Below, one piece after another: positions 33,063 to 41,406 of a DNA stretch of 41,469 nucleotides. This stretch comes from Natrinema soli. GTDB taxonomy: Archaea; Halobacteriota; Halobacteria; Halobacteriales; Natrialbaceae. The DNA is taken from positions 46,391 to 87,859 of the forward strand of contig NZ_JAQIVI010000098.1 in assembly GCF_028618695.1 (NCBI RefSeq). Reading direction: 5' to 3'. Positions within the stretch are counted from its first letter, which is position 1; each line of letters starts with the position of its first letter. Both the position numbers and the translations under genes were made by a program. A model generated the notes under the pieces. The model was not told the DNA's origin, searched no databases, and was given only the letters and a program-made list of their open reading frames with translations.

Positions 33063-33241
33063 TTTGTCGGGTAGTCACAGAGAGGGAATGGGAACTTTTC
33101 TATGACACCCTGTGGTACATCCTAGCCGTCTACACCGAGGCCGCTGGAATTGTTCGGATGGTCCGCGTCCCCGCCGATCGCGTCGACGAACTCTTCGAGG
33201 ACCGGTGGACTCCATGTGGATCGTCCCACCCGGCCAAGTGA
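33045..33241 (+). pseudogene. C-terminal remnant of an unknown gene
   Basis: The frame is open through VTEREWELFYDTLWYILAVY, AADRVDEL-like residues and CGSSHPAK to TGA 33239-33241, with good coding composition but no start. It begins right at the direct repeat, so recombination there may have removed its 5' end. Confidence 0.4.
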
Positions 33242-33449
33242 GCAGCACAGCTCCCCTGGACGACTGTCTTCGAGCCTACCGAGCTCGAGTTGTAGGCTTT
33301 CCAGCAGGCACCGATCGGTACAGACGTTTTCTCACGAAAGAAGAGCTTCCAAGGGATTACAGCCCTCGGGCACACCCCTTCAGAAGGCTTTTACAAACGC
33401 ACGGGGTATGACCCTGTAGGGACCTGGACTGTATCTAGCTCAGTGTCAT

Positions 33450-33490
33450 GGGGTTAGTTCGGCCAGGCCCCAGTTCCTAACTGAGACACC
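33450..33490 (-). promoter_or_regulatory. Orphan regulon leader (hairpin and start without a gene)
   Basis: Minus strand: palindrome CAGTTAGGAACTG (33471-33483) replaces the usual operator; hairpin GGCC-T-GGCC (33461-33469); then GAACTAACCCC and ATGACACTGAGC, where TAG ends the frame after four codons. The leader is conserved though the gene is lost. It lies just downstream of the RHH-like relic. Confidence 0.6.
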
Positions 33491-33502
33491 CCACCCGTAG
33501 CG

Positions 33503-33783
33503 CTAGCGCCACCGACTTTCGACTCGGGTCTGGTACCGAAGCCCGACAACGCTCGTGGTTGCGATTTCCTGGATCACGTGTGGCGGGTGTTCATCACGAG
33601 CGTCCTGGATGTTCTGCTTCGATTCGATCAGATGCGTTAGCGCCGCGTCGATCACATCGGACGTCGGCGCGTCGTCGTTGGGCCCGTCCGCCACGATCGC
33701 ACCGGGGCGTCCTCGAGCTCTCGGCGAACACGAACGGTGACTCGCCGACTCTCGATATGTATCTCAACGGGATCCGCCGACAT
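33503..33783 (-). pseudogene. RHH-like small protein, frameshifted (DUF7386-like)
   Basis: ATG 33783 opens ADPVEIHIESRRVTVRVRRELEDA, a ribbon-helix start. After a one-base shift near 33705 the frame continues as VADGPNDDAPTSDVIDAALTHLIES and ends VVGLRYQTRVESRWR at 33503. Together they match from memory the haloarchaeal DUF7386 family, probably DNA-binding. The frameshift breaks it unless it is recoded. Confidence 0.5.
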
Positions 33784-34002
33784 TCAGGAATCCGGCTCTG
33801 TTGAAATTGTCAGTGGCTAACAAATTTGAGAGGGATCGGTAAGTACAGGCGAAGACGTTACCGAAGTGGCTATCCACCTCTCCGATAGCTGCCAATAACA
33901 GCGTGCTGAATTCAGAGGGTGTAGCCAGCACAATGCGTGTGTTTGTTTCTCATCAAAGCTGCTAAATCAGCCTTTCACTAAACGGGATATAATAAAATTT
34001 TT
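33784..34002. other. Gene-free gap
   Basis: No gene supported. CCGGCTCTGTTGAAATTGTC at about 33792 resembles an IS end, but no partner end was found. Confidence 0.3.
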
Positions 34003-35352
34003 CTATTCATTCTCTGAGACCCAGTATTCAAAGTCAAGGGGCCCATCGATCTTGCCTGAGTCCTTACCGTGTATCCAGAGGTTGGAGGTAACCCAATCAG
34101 GAGTTGCTTCATCTCTTGCTTCTGAAAACTGTTCAATCATCTCTTTCACACCAGAGACAGCTTTGTATGCCTCTCTGTGGTTCGCATACTCGATGACCGG
34201 ACTCACGTAGCCATAGTCATCCCTCTCAACAAACTCCTCTGTCTCCTTCTTGAAATGGACAATTCGATTTCGACAGGTAACCGCCCGGGTAAATTTTCCG
34301 AATGTTACATCACCTGACTCAAATACTTTCTCATTCGTTACAAGATGTGGAACCGTCTGCCACTTCGCACGAATATTCGTTTTCTCAAGATTCTCCCAAT
34401 ACTCAGGCAACTCCTCCTGAGCAATACCGTTGATGTATGCTTCCAAAGATTGAACTGAGAGAATTATCGCCGTAGCAGAATGCTCCAATTCACGCTCAAT
34501 ATGCCCTACCTGACGGTCCTCTTTTAAATTCTGATGAATACGTCGAGATTTCAACGCCTTCTGAATAGCCGTCCGGTACGTAAGAGCTTCAACACTGGTT
34601 TTCCCATGCACATTCCCCTCTTCATCCACTCTTACAGCTCGATCAATACCCGTCAGAGTAGGCGGCTCACGCGGTTTCGGCTTATTTTCGTACTTTGAAA
34701 GCCGCTCCTGAGAATATTCGTAGATGTCATCATAGTACTCCTGATAGATACTCTGGAGTTGACCGTACAGGTCTTGCATACGTTCACGGCCATTCTCCTT
34801 AGAGATATCTCCCGAATCAACCTGGTTACGGACGTGGTGTATTTCCTGGTGCTTCCTTTGAGCCCTGTAGAAGAGTTGGGGAAATCCATCTGAAATCTGA
34901 AAGCTTCTTTCCCGGTGCGGAAACCTGCCCTTCTGCCCTGCTAAGATGCCTTTTCGAAACTCAGCTACCTCCCACTGGTAGATATCATCTTCATGCCTCA
35001 CGAAAACCATCGGTGAGAGAGAAGTAATTGGGTCTGCGATCTCAATAGGGCTTCCTGGCAGGGGAAAAGAATTACTACTCAGACGGCCCTCACTCAACAT
35101 ATTCTCCATAAGCGGCTCAAAGTAGCTGCCACCTCTCATCATCCGCTGTGTTACAGAGATAGGGTCAACCTCGTCATACACACTGTATGGACCAGTAATC
35201 AATACCCCAGCATCGTTAATAATCTTTAAATCGTTATCATTCAGTTCCAAATCATATTCTATCCAGTTCTCCGGGGTGAAAAAGGAGCGACAGTCAAAAC
35301 GCTCTAAAGCGACGTGACGGACCCACCAATCCGGAAGATCAACATCCAACAT
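34003..35352 (-). CDS. Large unknown protein with HEPN-like motif, 449 aa
   Basis: AT-rich and not recognised as a named family. A helical C-terminal third contains R361-N-R-I-V-H366, an R-x4-H motif in a helix as in HEPN domains, preceded by long helices (ATAIILSVQSLEAYINGIAQ). The N-terminal half is mixed alpha/beta. No membrane segment. It lies alone between intergenic stretches. A role as an RNA-cutting defence effector is an inference. Confidence 0.6.
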   Translation of the reverse strand: MLDVDLPDWWVRHVALERFDCRSFFTPENWIEYDLELNDNDLKIINDAGVLITGPYSVYDEVDPISVTQRMMRGGSYFEPLMENMLSEGRLSSNSFPLPGSPIEIADPITSLSPMVFVRHEDDIYQWEVAEFRKGILAGQKGRFPHRERSFQISDGFPQLFYRAQRKHQEIHHVRNQVDSGDISKENGRERMQDLYGQLQSIYQEYYDDIYEYSQERLSKYENKPKPREPPTLTGIDRAVRVDEEGNVHGKTSVEALTYRTAIQKALKSRRIHQNLKEDRQVGHIERELEHSATAIILSVQSLEAYINGIAQEELPEYWENLEKTNIRAKWQTVPHLVTNEKVFESGDVTFGKFTRAVTCRNRIVHFKKETEEFVERDDYGYVSPVIEYANHREAYKAVSGVKEMIEQFSEARDEATPDWVTSNLWIHGKDSGKIDGPLDFEYWVSENE

Positions 35353-35790
35353 GTCTTACTCTCTCCATGTTTGCAATTCTGAGTTACTCTACTCCCTCTA
35401 AGTTATCTATATTTACTCAATTGGAATTGGGCATGGCCGATCACTGTGTCTACTGGACTGAACGATTTGACCCCTCTTGATTTGGAATCGTTTGGTGAGA
35501 GATACGCGCCCTCTATGCAGCACCACCATCAGAACCTATCACCGGCTGATGATCTCCACAGGGGCTCTGTCTCGGCGTCCGGCCAAGGCGCTTCGAAGTC
35601 GGGTATGACCGCGGCGGCAGTAAAAGACGACTTTGGTGACAGCAACGAATGGGCGCTCGAGGCCGTCAGAACGACGCCAACCGATCGTACCCCTCTCTCG
35701 GACGGTTAAGTGAAATAAACCGCATCACTTCGCAGAAGACGATCAGTTAGCAGAGAACGCCGTCACTCAAACTTTGCTGTGAGCGGGATG
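35353..35790. other. Mostly non-coding gap with a weak 87-codon frame
   Basis: A GTG-started plus-strand frame (35446-35709) has a His run and low-quality composition, with no family, promoter or neighbour support. I do not call it. Nothing else is seen. Confidence 0.3.
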
Positions 35791-36099
35791 TCACAGCCCG
35801 TGCGCGTCATCGTAGCTTTTAGCGTACTGGCGCCAGTTCTCACGAAGTTCGCCCTCGGCTTTCTGCCAAGTCCAGTCGACAGGATCCTTCGGCTGGTCTC
35901 GGCGGTAGATCCGATCGAAATGTACGAATCCGTGCGCGTTGTCGACTCGAGCGATCGCCTTGCTCTCCCCACTCGAGAGGCTGTAGTAGACCGTCACCGC
36001 AAAGTCGTCGACAACATCAAGAGACGGCGACGCGCTGACCCGAAGGGAGAACTCGTACCCGAGAAATGAACCGAGCTTGTACCCGTATTCCTGCGTCAT
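35791..36099 (-). CDS. TumE/DUF7718-like small protein, 102 aa (toxin candidate)
   Basis: VYYSLSSGESKAIARVDNAHGFVHFDRIYRR and the C-terminal ELRENWRQYAKSY match from memory small haloarchaeal proteins (TumE-like/DUF7718) found next to HVO_A0114-type DNA-binding proteins. ATG 36099 is chosen; an upstream frame extension adds 11 unlikely residues. It is divergent from the DNA-binding gene at 36257 with 157 bp between. Confidence 0.55.
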   Translation of the reverse strand: MTQEYGYKLGSFLGYEFSLRVSASPSLDVVDDFAVTVYYSLSSGESKAIARVDNAHGFVHFDRIYRRDQPKDPVDWTWQKAEGELRENWRQYAKSYDDAHGL

Positions 36100-36256
36100 C
36101 TGGCTTAAAGCGAGGGAAGGAAGCCCACCCACTTAGTCTTAGCCGCACAAAATATGTATGCTATATTGAGTAGTTAGTTGATTAAGAAAACAAAACCGGG
36201 CAAAGGGATTTATGTGTTGAGGTATAATACAACGATAAGACAGCAGCCATACTCCG

Positions 36257-36583
36257 ATGTCAGTCCATATCTCTACCGAAAAAAAGCGGTCAATGATGGC
36301 TCGAGCGCTGGCGAAAGAAGGGTTCGAGGACGTTTATGTTCTCGATGCCGATAGCGCAGCTGAAGTTCTGACGCCGAAACGGCGAGCAATCCTGAACCGC
36401 CTCGCTACCGGCGACGTCCATTCTGTCCGATCGCTTGCCGACGAACTCGATCGTGACAAGGGTGCTGTAAGCCGAGACCTTGAACTGCTTGCGACCCACG
36501 ATCTCGTCACGTTCGATCGCGAGGGCAAGCGGAAGCTCCCCAAGAAGAAACACGAGACGGTCGTCGTCGAGCCTGTCGTGTAG
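36257..36583 (+). CDS. Winged-helix DNA-binding protein, HVO_A0114-like, 108 aa
   Basis: A MarR-like winged helix: EVLTPKRRAILNRLATGDVHSVRSLADELDRDKGAVSRDLELLATHDLV, whose recognition helix is KGAVSRDLELL. The basic tail (RKLPKKKHE) fits DNA contact. TTTATG near 36210 may be its TATA box. Such proteins act as antitoxin or repressor of the neighbouring small gene; here they are divergent, so autoregulation from the shared gap is likely. Confidence 0.75.
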   Translation: MSVHISTEKKRSMMARALAKEGFEDVYVLDADSAAEVLTPKRRAILNRLATGDVHSVRSLADELDRDKGAVSRDLELLATHDLVTFDREGKRKLPKKKHETVVVEPVV

Positions 36584-36606
36584 GTTTGGGCCGTCACTCC
36601 TCGAGT

Positions 36607-36760
36607 TCACTCGTCGACAGGGATACCGGTGAGTAACCAGCGCGAACGTGTGAGGATACCGGCCTTTCGGTAGGTCTTCTCCTTCTCGACGTATTTGACC
36701 AGCCTGTTCTCCAGGGGAGACCGATGGGACACACGTCGGGATCTGCACGGACTGTGCCGA
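36607..36760 (-). pseudogene. C-terminal coding remnant
   Basis: Minus-strand frame ENRLVKYVEKEKTYRKAG then RSRWLLTGIPVDE to TGA 36607-36609; upstream coding is in another frame (HFGTVRADPDVCPIGLPW). Probably one small gene with a frameshift. It stops near the left inverted repeat at 36801. Confidence 0.35.
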
Positions 36761-36800
36761 AGTGCACCTTCAGAAGAGAGGCCTGCTTTAGACGTTTACT

Positions 36801-37087
36801 CTTTTCCCGTACTCGGCTGGATAGACGCATCTACAACCGTGTCTTAGACGCGCAAGGTAGGGTGCAAGCAGGGAAAACCGGGTTCCGCGAGCGGGATCTA
36901 TCGTATCGAAAGAGTAGGTTGGGCGGGATGATGGAAGGCGGTGCAAGACAATGCGTCGGGATATCATTCAGTGCGATGGATCACCCTCCATGTTACCATT
37001 CAACACTATCATGGGTAATAAAGTTACACTCTAACGAGGCAGGTGTAGGCAGAACGGGGGATCCTCGAGTCGTCGATAGCACTGAAA
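36801..37087 (+). repeat. Left copy of a 285-bp inverted repeat
   Basis: It aligns with the reverse complement of 40242-40525 along its whole length, with long identical blocks such as CCGTACTCGGCTGG and GTCGTCGATAGCACTGAAA. No convincing reading frame. Homology breaks at 37088, one base before the 148-bp MITE-like element. Confidence 0.85.
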
Positions 37088-37088
37088 C

Positions 37089-37236
37089 AGCGTGTCATAG
37101 AATACGTCTCACACCCTCTACCTGACGATTATACAGCTCTCAATTCGCGTACGAGCCTGTAGTTTCGCCAGTTATTGTTTTTGTTCAAGATAAATACCGT
37201 GAATAATGGTTATTGAGAACTATCGTATGACACGCT
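37089..37236. mobile_element. 148-bp MITE-like element with 11-bp terminal inverted repeats
   Basis: AGCGTGTCATA (37089-37099) faces its perfect complement TATGACACGCT (37226-37236). There is no frame inside. The same 11-mer occurs once more at 41396-41406. No target duplication is evident. Confidence 0.5.
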
Positions 37237-37248
37237 CACGAGTATAGC

Positions 37249-38097
37249 TTAGCTATAGTATTCTCCAAGTACCTGATTTGCCTCTAACACAATCTGGTAC
37301 GTCTCTTTATCAACGGCAGGTTCATACTTTGGCCATCTGCCTTCTTTCACTTCATTTACAATTCCCATATCAACAAGAACGTCGATGTGTTCGATAACCG
37401 TTTTGCGTTGTAATCCAGTGTGATCTATTATATTTTGTTTTGACAGCGGTTGATACTCTTCAGACCAGCGGAGGTCTAAGAAGAAATCAGCGAGATCTTG
37501 TCTCGCCTTGCTTGCATATAGGGTTCGAATATAGGTAGGAGAGTTCTGTTTCTCAAATTTATCCCACTCAATCGTAGGGTCGTTTCGTTTCTCATCTGTG
37601 GATCTATCTCGTTCCTCACGTCCATTCCACTCGCTCTCTCCGACTACCCAATAAAGAGAAACACGCAGAAAGTCAGCTTTTGAATTAATCTCAATTTCTT
37701 CAGTAGCCACGACTAACTCAACCAAATCTTCGACAGTTGGTGGTACGCTGATATTGACAGAAGAACCTTGTTTCTGATATTGAAGATTGATCGGTTCAAA
37801 GTTTTCTACCCAATCACTTGGGGGAATAAGAAATCTTATCTCATACTCTTCCCGAATATCCTCAAACAGATCATCGTGGATATCCAGTATGTATGAAAGA
37901 AATATCCGGGCGGTACGATCTGCGGCTTTCGCTTGTGAAAGATCCCATTTATCTGCTAGTTGTTATGCAATTGCTGATAGCTCTCCGCTTATATCTTGCA
38001 AGGAGAGATAACCTGTTCGACGTTCCAAGTCAGCATCTCCCTTTTCATTTACATGGTCAACTTCTTTTGTCCACGGTTCGTCAACTGTTTCAGTCAT
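37249..38097 (-). pseudogene. Winged-helix regulator, 282 codons, broken by one TAA
   Basis: ATG 38097 opens MTETVDEPWTKEVDHVN and DLERRTGYLSLQDISGELSAIA, then TAA (37963-37965, codon 45), then QLADKWDLSQAKAADRTARIF and so on in the same frame to TAG 37249. The C-terminal third has a helix-turn-helix (LSKQNIIDHTGLQRKTVIEHIDVLVDMG). A single change of a Lys or Gln codon would create the stop. A restart downstream would still make the HTH part. AT-rich gene inside the inverted-repeat segment. Confidence 0.65.
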
Positions 38098-38157
38098 AAT
38101 ACATACCATAGATCGAACCATCAATATATTTTCCATAAACTCCCAAGAAGCACCCGT

Positions 38158-39406
38158 CTTTAGTTAGGAGACGAATCGCGTGACAGCGGTGGCTTATCGA
38201 GGTATGTTTGCGGAAGGAACGAGGAGGCGGCAAGTGTGCAACAAGACGCCTCCTCATCTCGAATTATGCGTCGGCTCACTACACTGTTTCTCTCCGAGTT
38301 CCTTGAAGGGCACGCCGAGTTCCTCGGCGTGGTCGAACGCGACCGCAAGCTCCAGATTCCTGCCTTCGTCTGGGCATTCGTGTTCGGCTTCGCCGCAGGC
38401 GAGAGTCGAACACTCACTGAGTTCAGACGGAGCTACAACGCTACAGCGGATGAAACGATCTCTCCTGGCAGATTCTATCAGCGACTGACGCCCTCACTCG
38501 CGGAGTATCTCCGCGACCTCGTCGAGGTCGCGCTCGATGGGTCGCTGTCCCGGATACAGTTGATGCAGATTTCGACTGGTTCAGCGTCACTGACGAAAAA
38601 GCACACGACAGCACGGAGTTTGACACGGGTCCGTGGCTCAAAGACCGGTTGGTACTGTTCGATCAAGCGTATTTCAAGTACCGTCGTTTCGCACTGATCG
38701 ACGAGGATGACGGCTACTTCGTGAGCCGACTCAAATCAAACGTGAACCCGGTGATAACGGGAGAATTACGGGAATGGCGTGGCGACGCCATTCCTTTGGA
38801 GAGTGAGAAGATCCACGACGTGGCTGATGACCTCTATCGGCAGTATATCGATGTTGAGGTCGAAGCAGAATTCCAGCGCAGAGAGTATGCAGGGACGCAG
38901 TCGTGGGACACGAAGACGTTCCGTGTCGTCGGCGTCCGCAACAAGAACGCCGACGACTATCATCTCTATATCACGAATCTCCCGCGAGAAGAGTTCTTCC
39001 CGGCAGATCTAGCGACGATCTACCGCTGCAGATGGGAGGTTGAGTTGTTATTCCGCGAACTCAAGACACAATACTCGTTGGACGAGTTTACCACGAGCAA
39101 GAAGCACGTCGTGGAGATACTGCTGTATGCGGCGTTACTGTCACTGCTGGTCAGCCGTGATCTGTTGGATCTGGTCACCGAGCAGGCAGATGATGAGCTC
39201 GTGTTTCCACCAGAACGCTGGGCGGCGACCTTCCGGTCGCACGCCCAGCTCATCCTTCAGGAACTCGGTGAACACCTCGGTTACTCTCCGCCACCGTTGC
39301 TGGAACGGTTGATCGACGAGGCTCAGAAGATACACCAACAACGACCGATACTCCAAGAGAGGCTCGCTACCGCTACACAACCGAGGACTGGGGCCTAACT
39401 AAAGAC
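38158..39406 (+). mobile_element. ISH8-type insertion sequence, internally deleted, 1249 bp
   Basis: Perfect 13-bp ends GTCTTTAGTTAGG (38158-38170) and CCTAACTAAAGAC (39394-39406) bound one transposase relic. No clear target duplication was seen. The element is shorter than full ISH8-group elements as I remember them, in keeping with the internal deletion. Confidence 0.8.
38266..39398 (+). pseudogene. ISH8-type (IS4 family) transposase with internal deletion and frameshift
   Basis: The start MRRLTTLFLSEFLEGHAEF runs to LRDLVEVALDG (about 38540) and then shifts frame; the rest (SVTDEKAHDS, LFDQAYFKYRRFALIDED, YRCRWEVELLFRELKTQ with the catalytic Glu, then FPPERWAATFRSHAQLIL) is in the +1 frame to TAA 39396-39398. 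About 55-60 codons around the second catalytic Asp region (the MIADGT-type block) are missing. The enzyme cannot be active. Confidence 0.85.
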
Positions 39407-39496
39407 CAATGCTATCTGTTCTTTGAGCTCGTAGAGTTCCTCAAGCGTGATCTCGTCAAGCTGACCCATTATCAAATCTACCACGTCTACCGGTAA
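39404..39496 (+). pseudogene. C-terminal remnant beside the IS
   Basis: The frame DQCYLFFELVEFLKRDLVK then HYQIYHVYR to TAA 39494-39496 begins at the IS end. No 5' part is found on the other side of the IS. Possibly the end of another transposase-like gene. Confidence 0.3.
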
Positions 39497-39602
39497 ATAA
39501 CCTCCCTAATCACTATCAGTGTGTAGTAATGGCATTGAGTCAATAGTGCGTAATCAAGGGATTACGTAGCCCCGTTCCCTTTTATCCAGTGGAACGTGTT
39601 TC

Positions 39603-39977
39603 TTAGCTAAGCTGATCACAACTACTGCGTTCAGCGGTGCTATTCAAAAATGTCGCTTGGAGTAGACGCATTAGTTCTACAGTAATCGTCACTCCAATCC
39701 ACATGGCGACCGCGATCGCCGTAACAAGATAAGAGTCGGCCGGGTCAAGTGCGTCGACCAGCTGATGTAGCCAGAAAAGGTTCCCCATTGTCGAGTTATG
39801 GATTACCTCTATCCAACCAACATAGGTTGGTGCAATCTTGTAGGCGTCTGGAACTAACGCAAACACGCCTCCCAGTAAAATGAGTGTACGGGGGATCCGT
39901 ACACGACCAGGGAAAAGGGCAACCAGAACGGTCATTCCAGTTGCACCGATAGCGAAGTGTGTAAGAGCCTGTGACAT
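39603..39977 (-). CDS. Membrane protein, YdjM/metal-dependent hydrolase-like, 124 aa
   Basis: The N-terminus MSQALTHFAIGATGMTVLVALF has the early His and hydrophobic helix of the YdjM-like membrane hydrolases. Further membrane segments are at TLILLGGVFALVPD and VTAIAVAMWIGVTITVEL. WLHQLVDALDPADS lies in a loop. Length is shorter than the usual family, so only part of the fold may be present. Confidence 0.6.
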   Translation of the reverse strand: MSQALTHFAIGATGMTVLVALFPGRVRIPRTLILLGGVFALVPDAYKIAPTYVGWIEVIHNSTMGNLFWLHQLVDALDPADSYLVTAIAVAMWIGVTITVELMRLLQATFLNSTAERSSCDQLS

Positions 39978-40136
39978 CCAGATATACTCTGGCGACTCTC
40001 CATTTTAGTACACACAGGGTACTCCCCGTGAAAATCTCTCTGTCGATATGGTAGGTTATACAAATCTAACGCTATTCACGCTGCAATTTGGACCGAACGA
40101 GGACAATCTGGGCACACGGTTCGATAATATGGTTTT

Positions 40137-40241
40137 ATTGTGACACAGTACCATGATCTATATGCAGGGGGCGTCGACATTGCCTGTTCAACCCCCTGCA
40201 GGGGGATTTAAGCTACCTCGGTTTCCCCTTCCGACGTAGCT
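40137..40241 (-). repeat. Extension of the right repeat, related to 10604-10735
   Basis: Minus strand from TTATTGTGACAC through ATGATCTATATGCAGGGGG to GACGTAGC matches the segment read on the minus strand from 10735. In the 10.6-kb copy the ATG opens a longer frame; here it stops after about 28 codons. Confidence 0.7.
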
Positions 40242-40525
40242 TTTCAGTGCTATCGACGACTCGAGGAACCCCCGTTCTGCCTATACCTAACTCGTTAGGG
40301 TTAACTTTATCACCTATGGGAGTAATGAATAGTAATACGGCAGGGAATCCATCACACTAAATGGCATGCACCCGACGCGTTGTCTGCACCCCCTGCCGCC
40401 ACCCCACCCACCCCTTTCGATACGATAGATCCCGCTCGAGGAACCCCGTTCTCCCTGCTTGCACCCTACCTCGAGCGTCTAAAACACGGTTGTAGATGCG
40501 TCTATCCAGCCGAGTACGGGAAAAG
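40242..40525 (-). repeat. Right copy of the 285-bp inverted repeat
   Basis: Reverse complement of 36801-37087 with scattered changes. Within it, AGAACGGGG-TTCCTCGAG-type blocks occur twice about 170 bp apart (40260 and 40433), so the repeat has an internal direct repeat. No gene is seen in 39978-40538 apart from these repeats. Confidence 0.85.
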
Positions 40526-40538
40526 ATGTGATGTTCTT

Positions 40539-40817
40539 TTATAACGTTTTAACTATAATATAGGTTGACGCATTTTCACCGGTTACAACGTGGAGTACCA
40601 CACCTTGTAGCGCAACCCCATCTGCTACTTCCTGTGAAACAATTACATTATTGACTTCATGACCTTCATTCTCGAGGATGTCTCTAATGATTTCCTTTGG
40701 GTTTTCATCAAACTGTTCTTGTTCTTCATCATTTAGTCTTCCTTCTAACTCGTAAACTTCAGCTACCAATATTTCGCCTTTATCCGACGTTTTTCTTTGA
40801 ATTTGTGACCGTGCCAT
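40539..40817 (-). CDS. Unknown small acidic protein, 92 aa
   Basis: MARSQIQRKTSDKGEIL, then EVYELEGRLNDEEQEQFDEN, then two beta strands (VNNVIVSQEVADG, GVVLHVVTGENASTYIIV). Not recognised. ATG 40817 is chosen over ATG 40829 because homologous starts are usually MA-basic; both are possible. Its stop lies 14 bp from the right inverted repeat, so the repeat may have clipped its 3' region. Confidence 0.55.
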   Translation of the reverse strand: MARSQIQRKTSDKGEILVAEVYELEGRLNDEEQEQFDENPKEIIRDILENEGHEVNNVIVSQEVADGVALQGVVLHVVTGENASTYIIVKTL

Positions 40818-40829
40818 GTTAGTTAACAC

Positions 40830-41235
40830 ACCTTCCTAGGATATATATCTATCATTATAAAAAATGATGTTTATTGAGCAGATTATTTTATTAATCGATG
40901 AACGCTCTTGTGAAGCACGTTGATTTTAGAGCGCAGCGTCGAGAGCATGTTTGAGTGCTTCTTCTCCTGGCTTTCTGTAGGATTGTTCCGCTATTGACAG
41001 CGCATGAAAATTCCTCTGGCCGACTTCAGGTCAATACGGGAAGTGTGGATGATTCGTTTCCGACTTATATAATAAGTCGTCACTCACAGAGCACGCCGCT
41101 CGAAAACCGATGTGAGTTCGACTTCGACTCGTGCAAATCGCGGGCGGGGTATAAGTCTCTTCCAGAAGTAACACACGAAACTGTCCCCGATATTAGGGTA
41201 TCGGAGACGAGCGCGACTGCCAGTGAGAGACGGAC
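40830..41235. other. Gap with weak open frame and promoter-like sequence
   Basis: A plus-strand frame (40955-41239) lacks coding character and is not called. GGGTATAAG at about 41147 could be the TATA box for the small gene at 41236. Confidence 0.3.
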
Positions 41236-41382
41236 ATGATTCACGAAACATCTGAGCCTCAAGTGCGTAACGAATCGATAGACGTAGAGGCTATACAAAT
41301 TGACGGTCACTACGTGTTGGTGGAAGAGGCGAACGACCACAGATGGATAGCAGCAAAGGAACCCGCTGAGGTTCGTGAGTAA
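41236..41382 (+). CDS. Small protein, 48 aa (DUF7331-like)
   Basis: MIHETSEPQVRNES, then VEAIQIDGHYVLVEEANDHRWIA. The centre resembles the short two-strand pattern of the haloarchaeal DUF7331 family, known from memory. Ends TAA 41380-41382. Function unknown. Confidence 0.45.
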   Translation: MIHETSEPQVRNESIDVEAIQIDGHYVLVEEANDHRWIAAKEPAEVRE

Positions 41383-41395
41383 CTATATAGAGCGG

Positions 41396-41406
41396 AGCGT
41401 GTCATA
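41396..41406. repeat. Third copy of the 11-bp MITE end
   Basis: AGCGTGTCATA, identical to the ends at 37089 and 37226. It may be the left end of a larger related element running out of the window; the remaining 63 bp show no gene. Confidence 0.4.

Noticed and set aside
40955..41239. 94-codon plus-strand frame
   Set aside because: No coding character; it overlaps the start of the better supported 48-aa gene.
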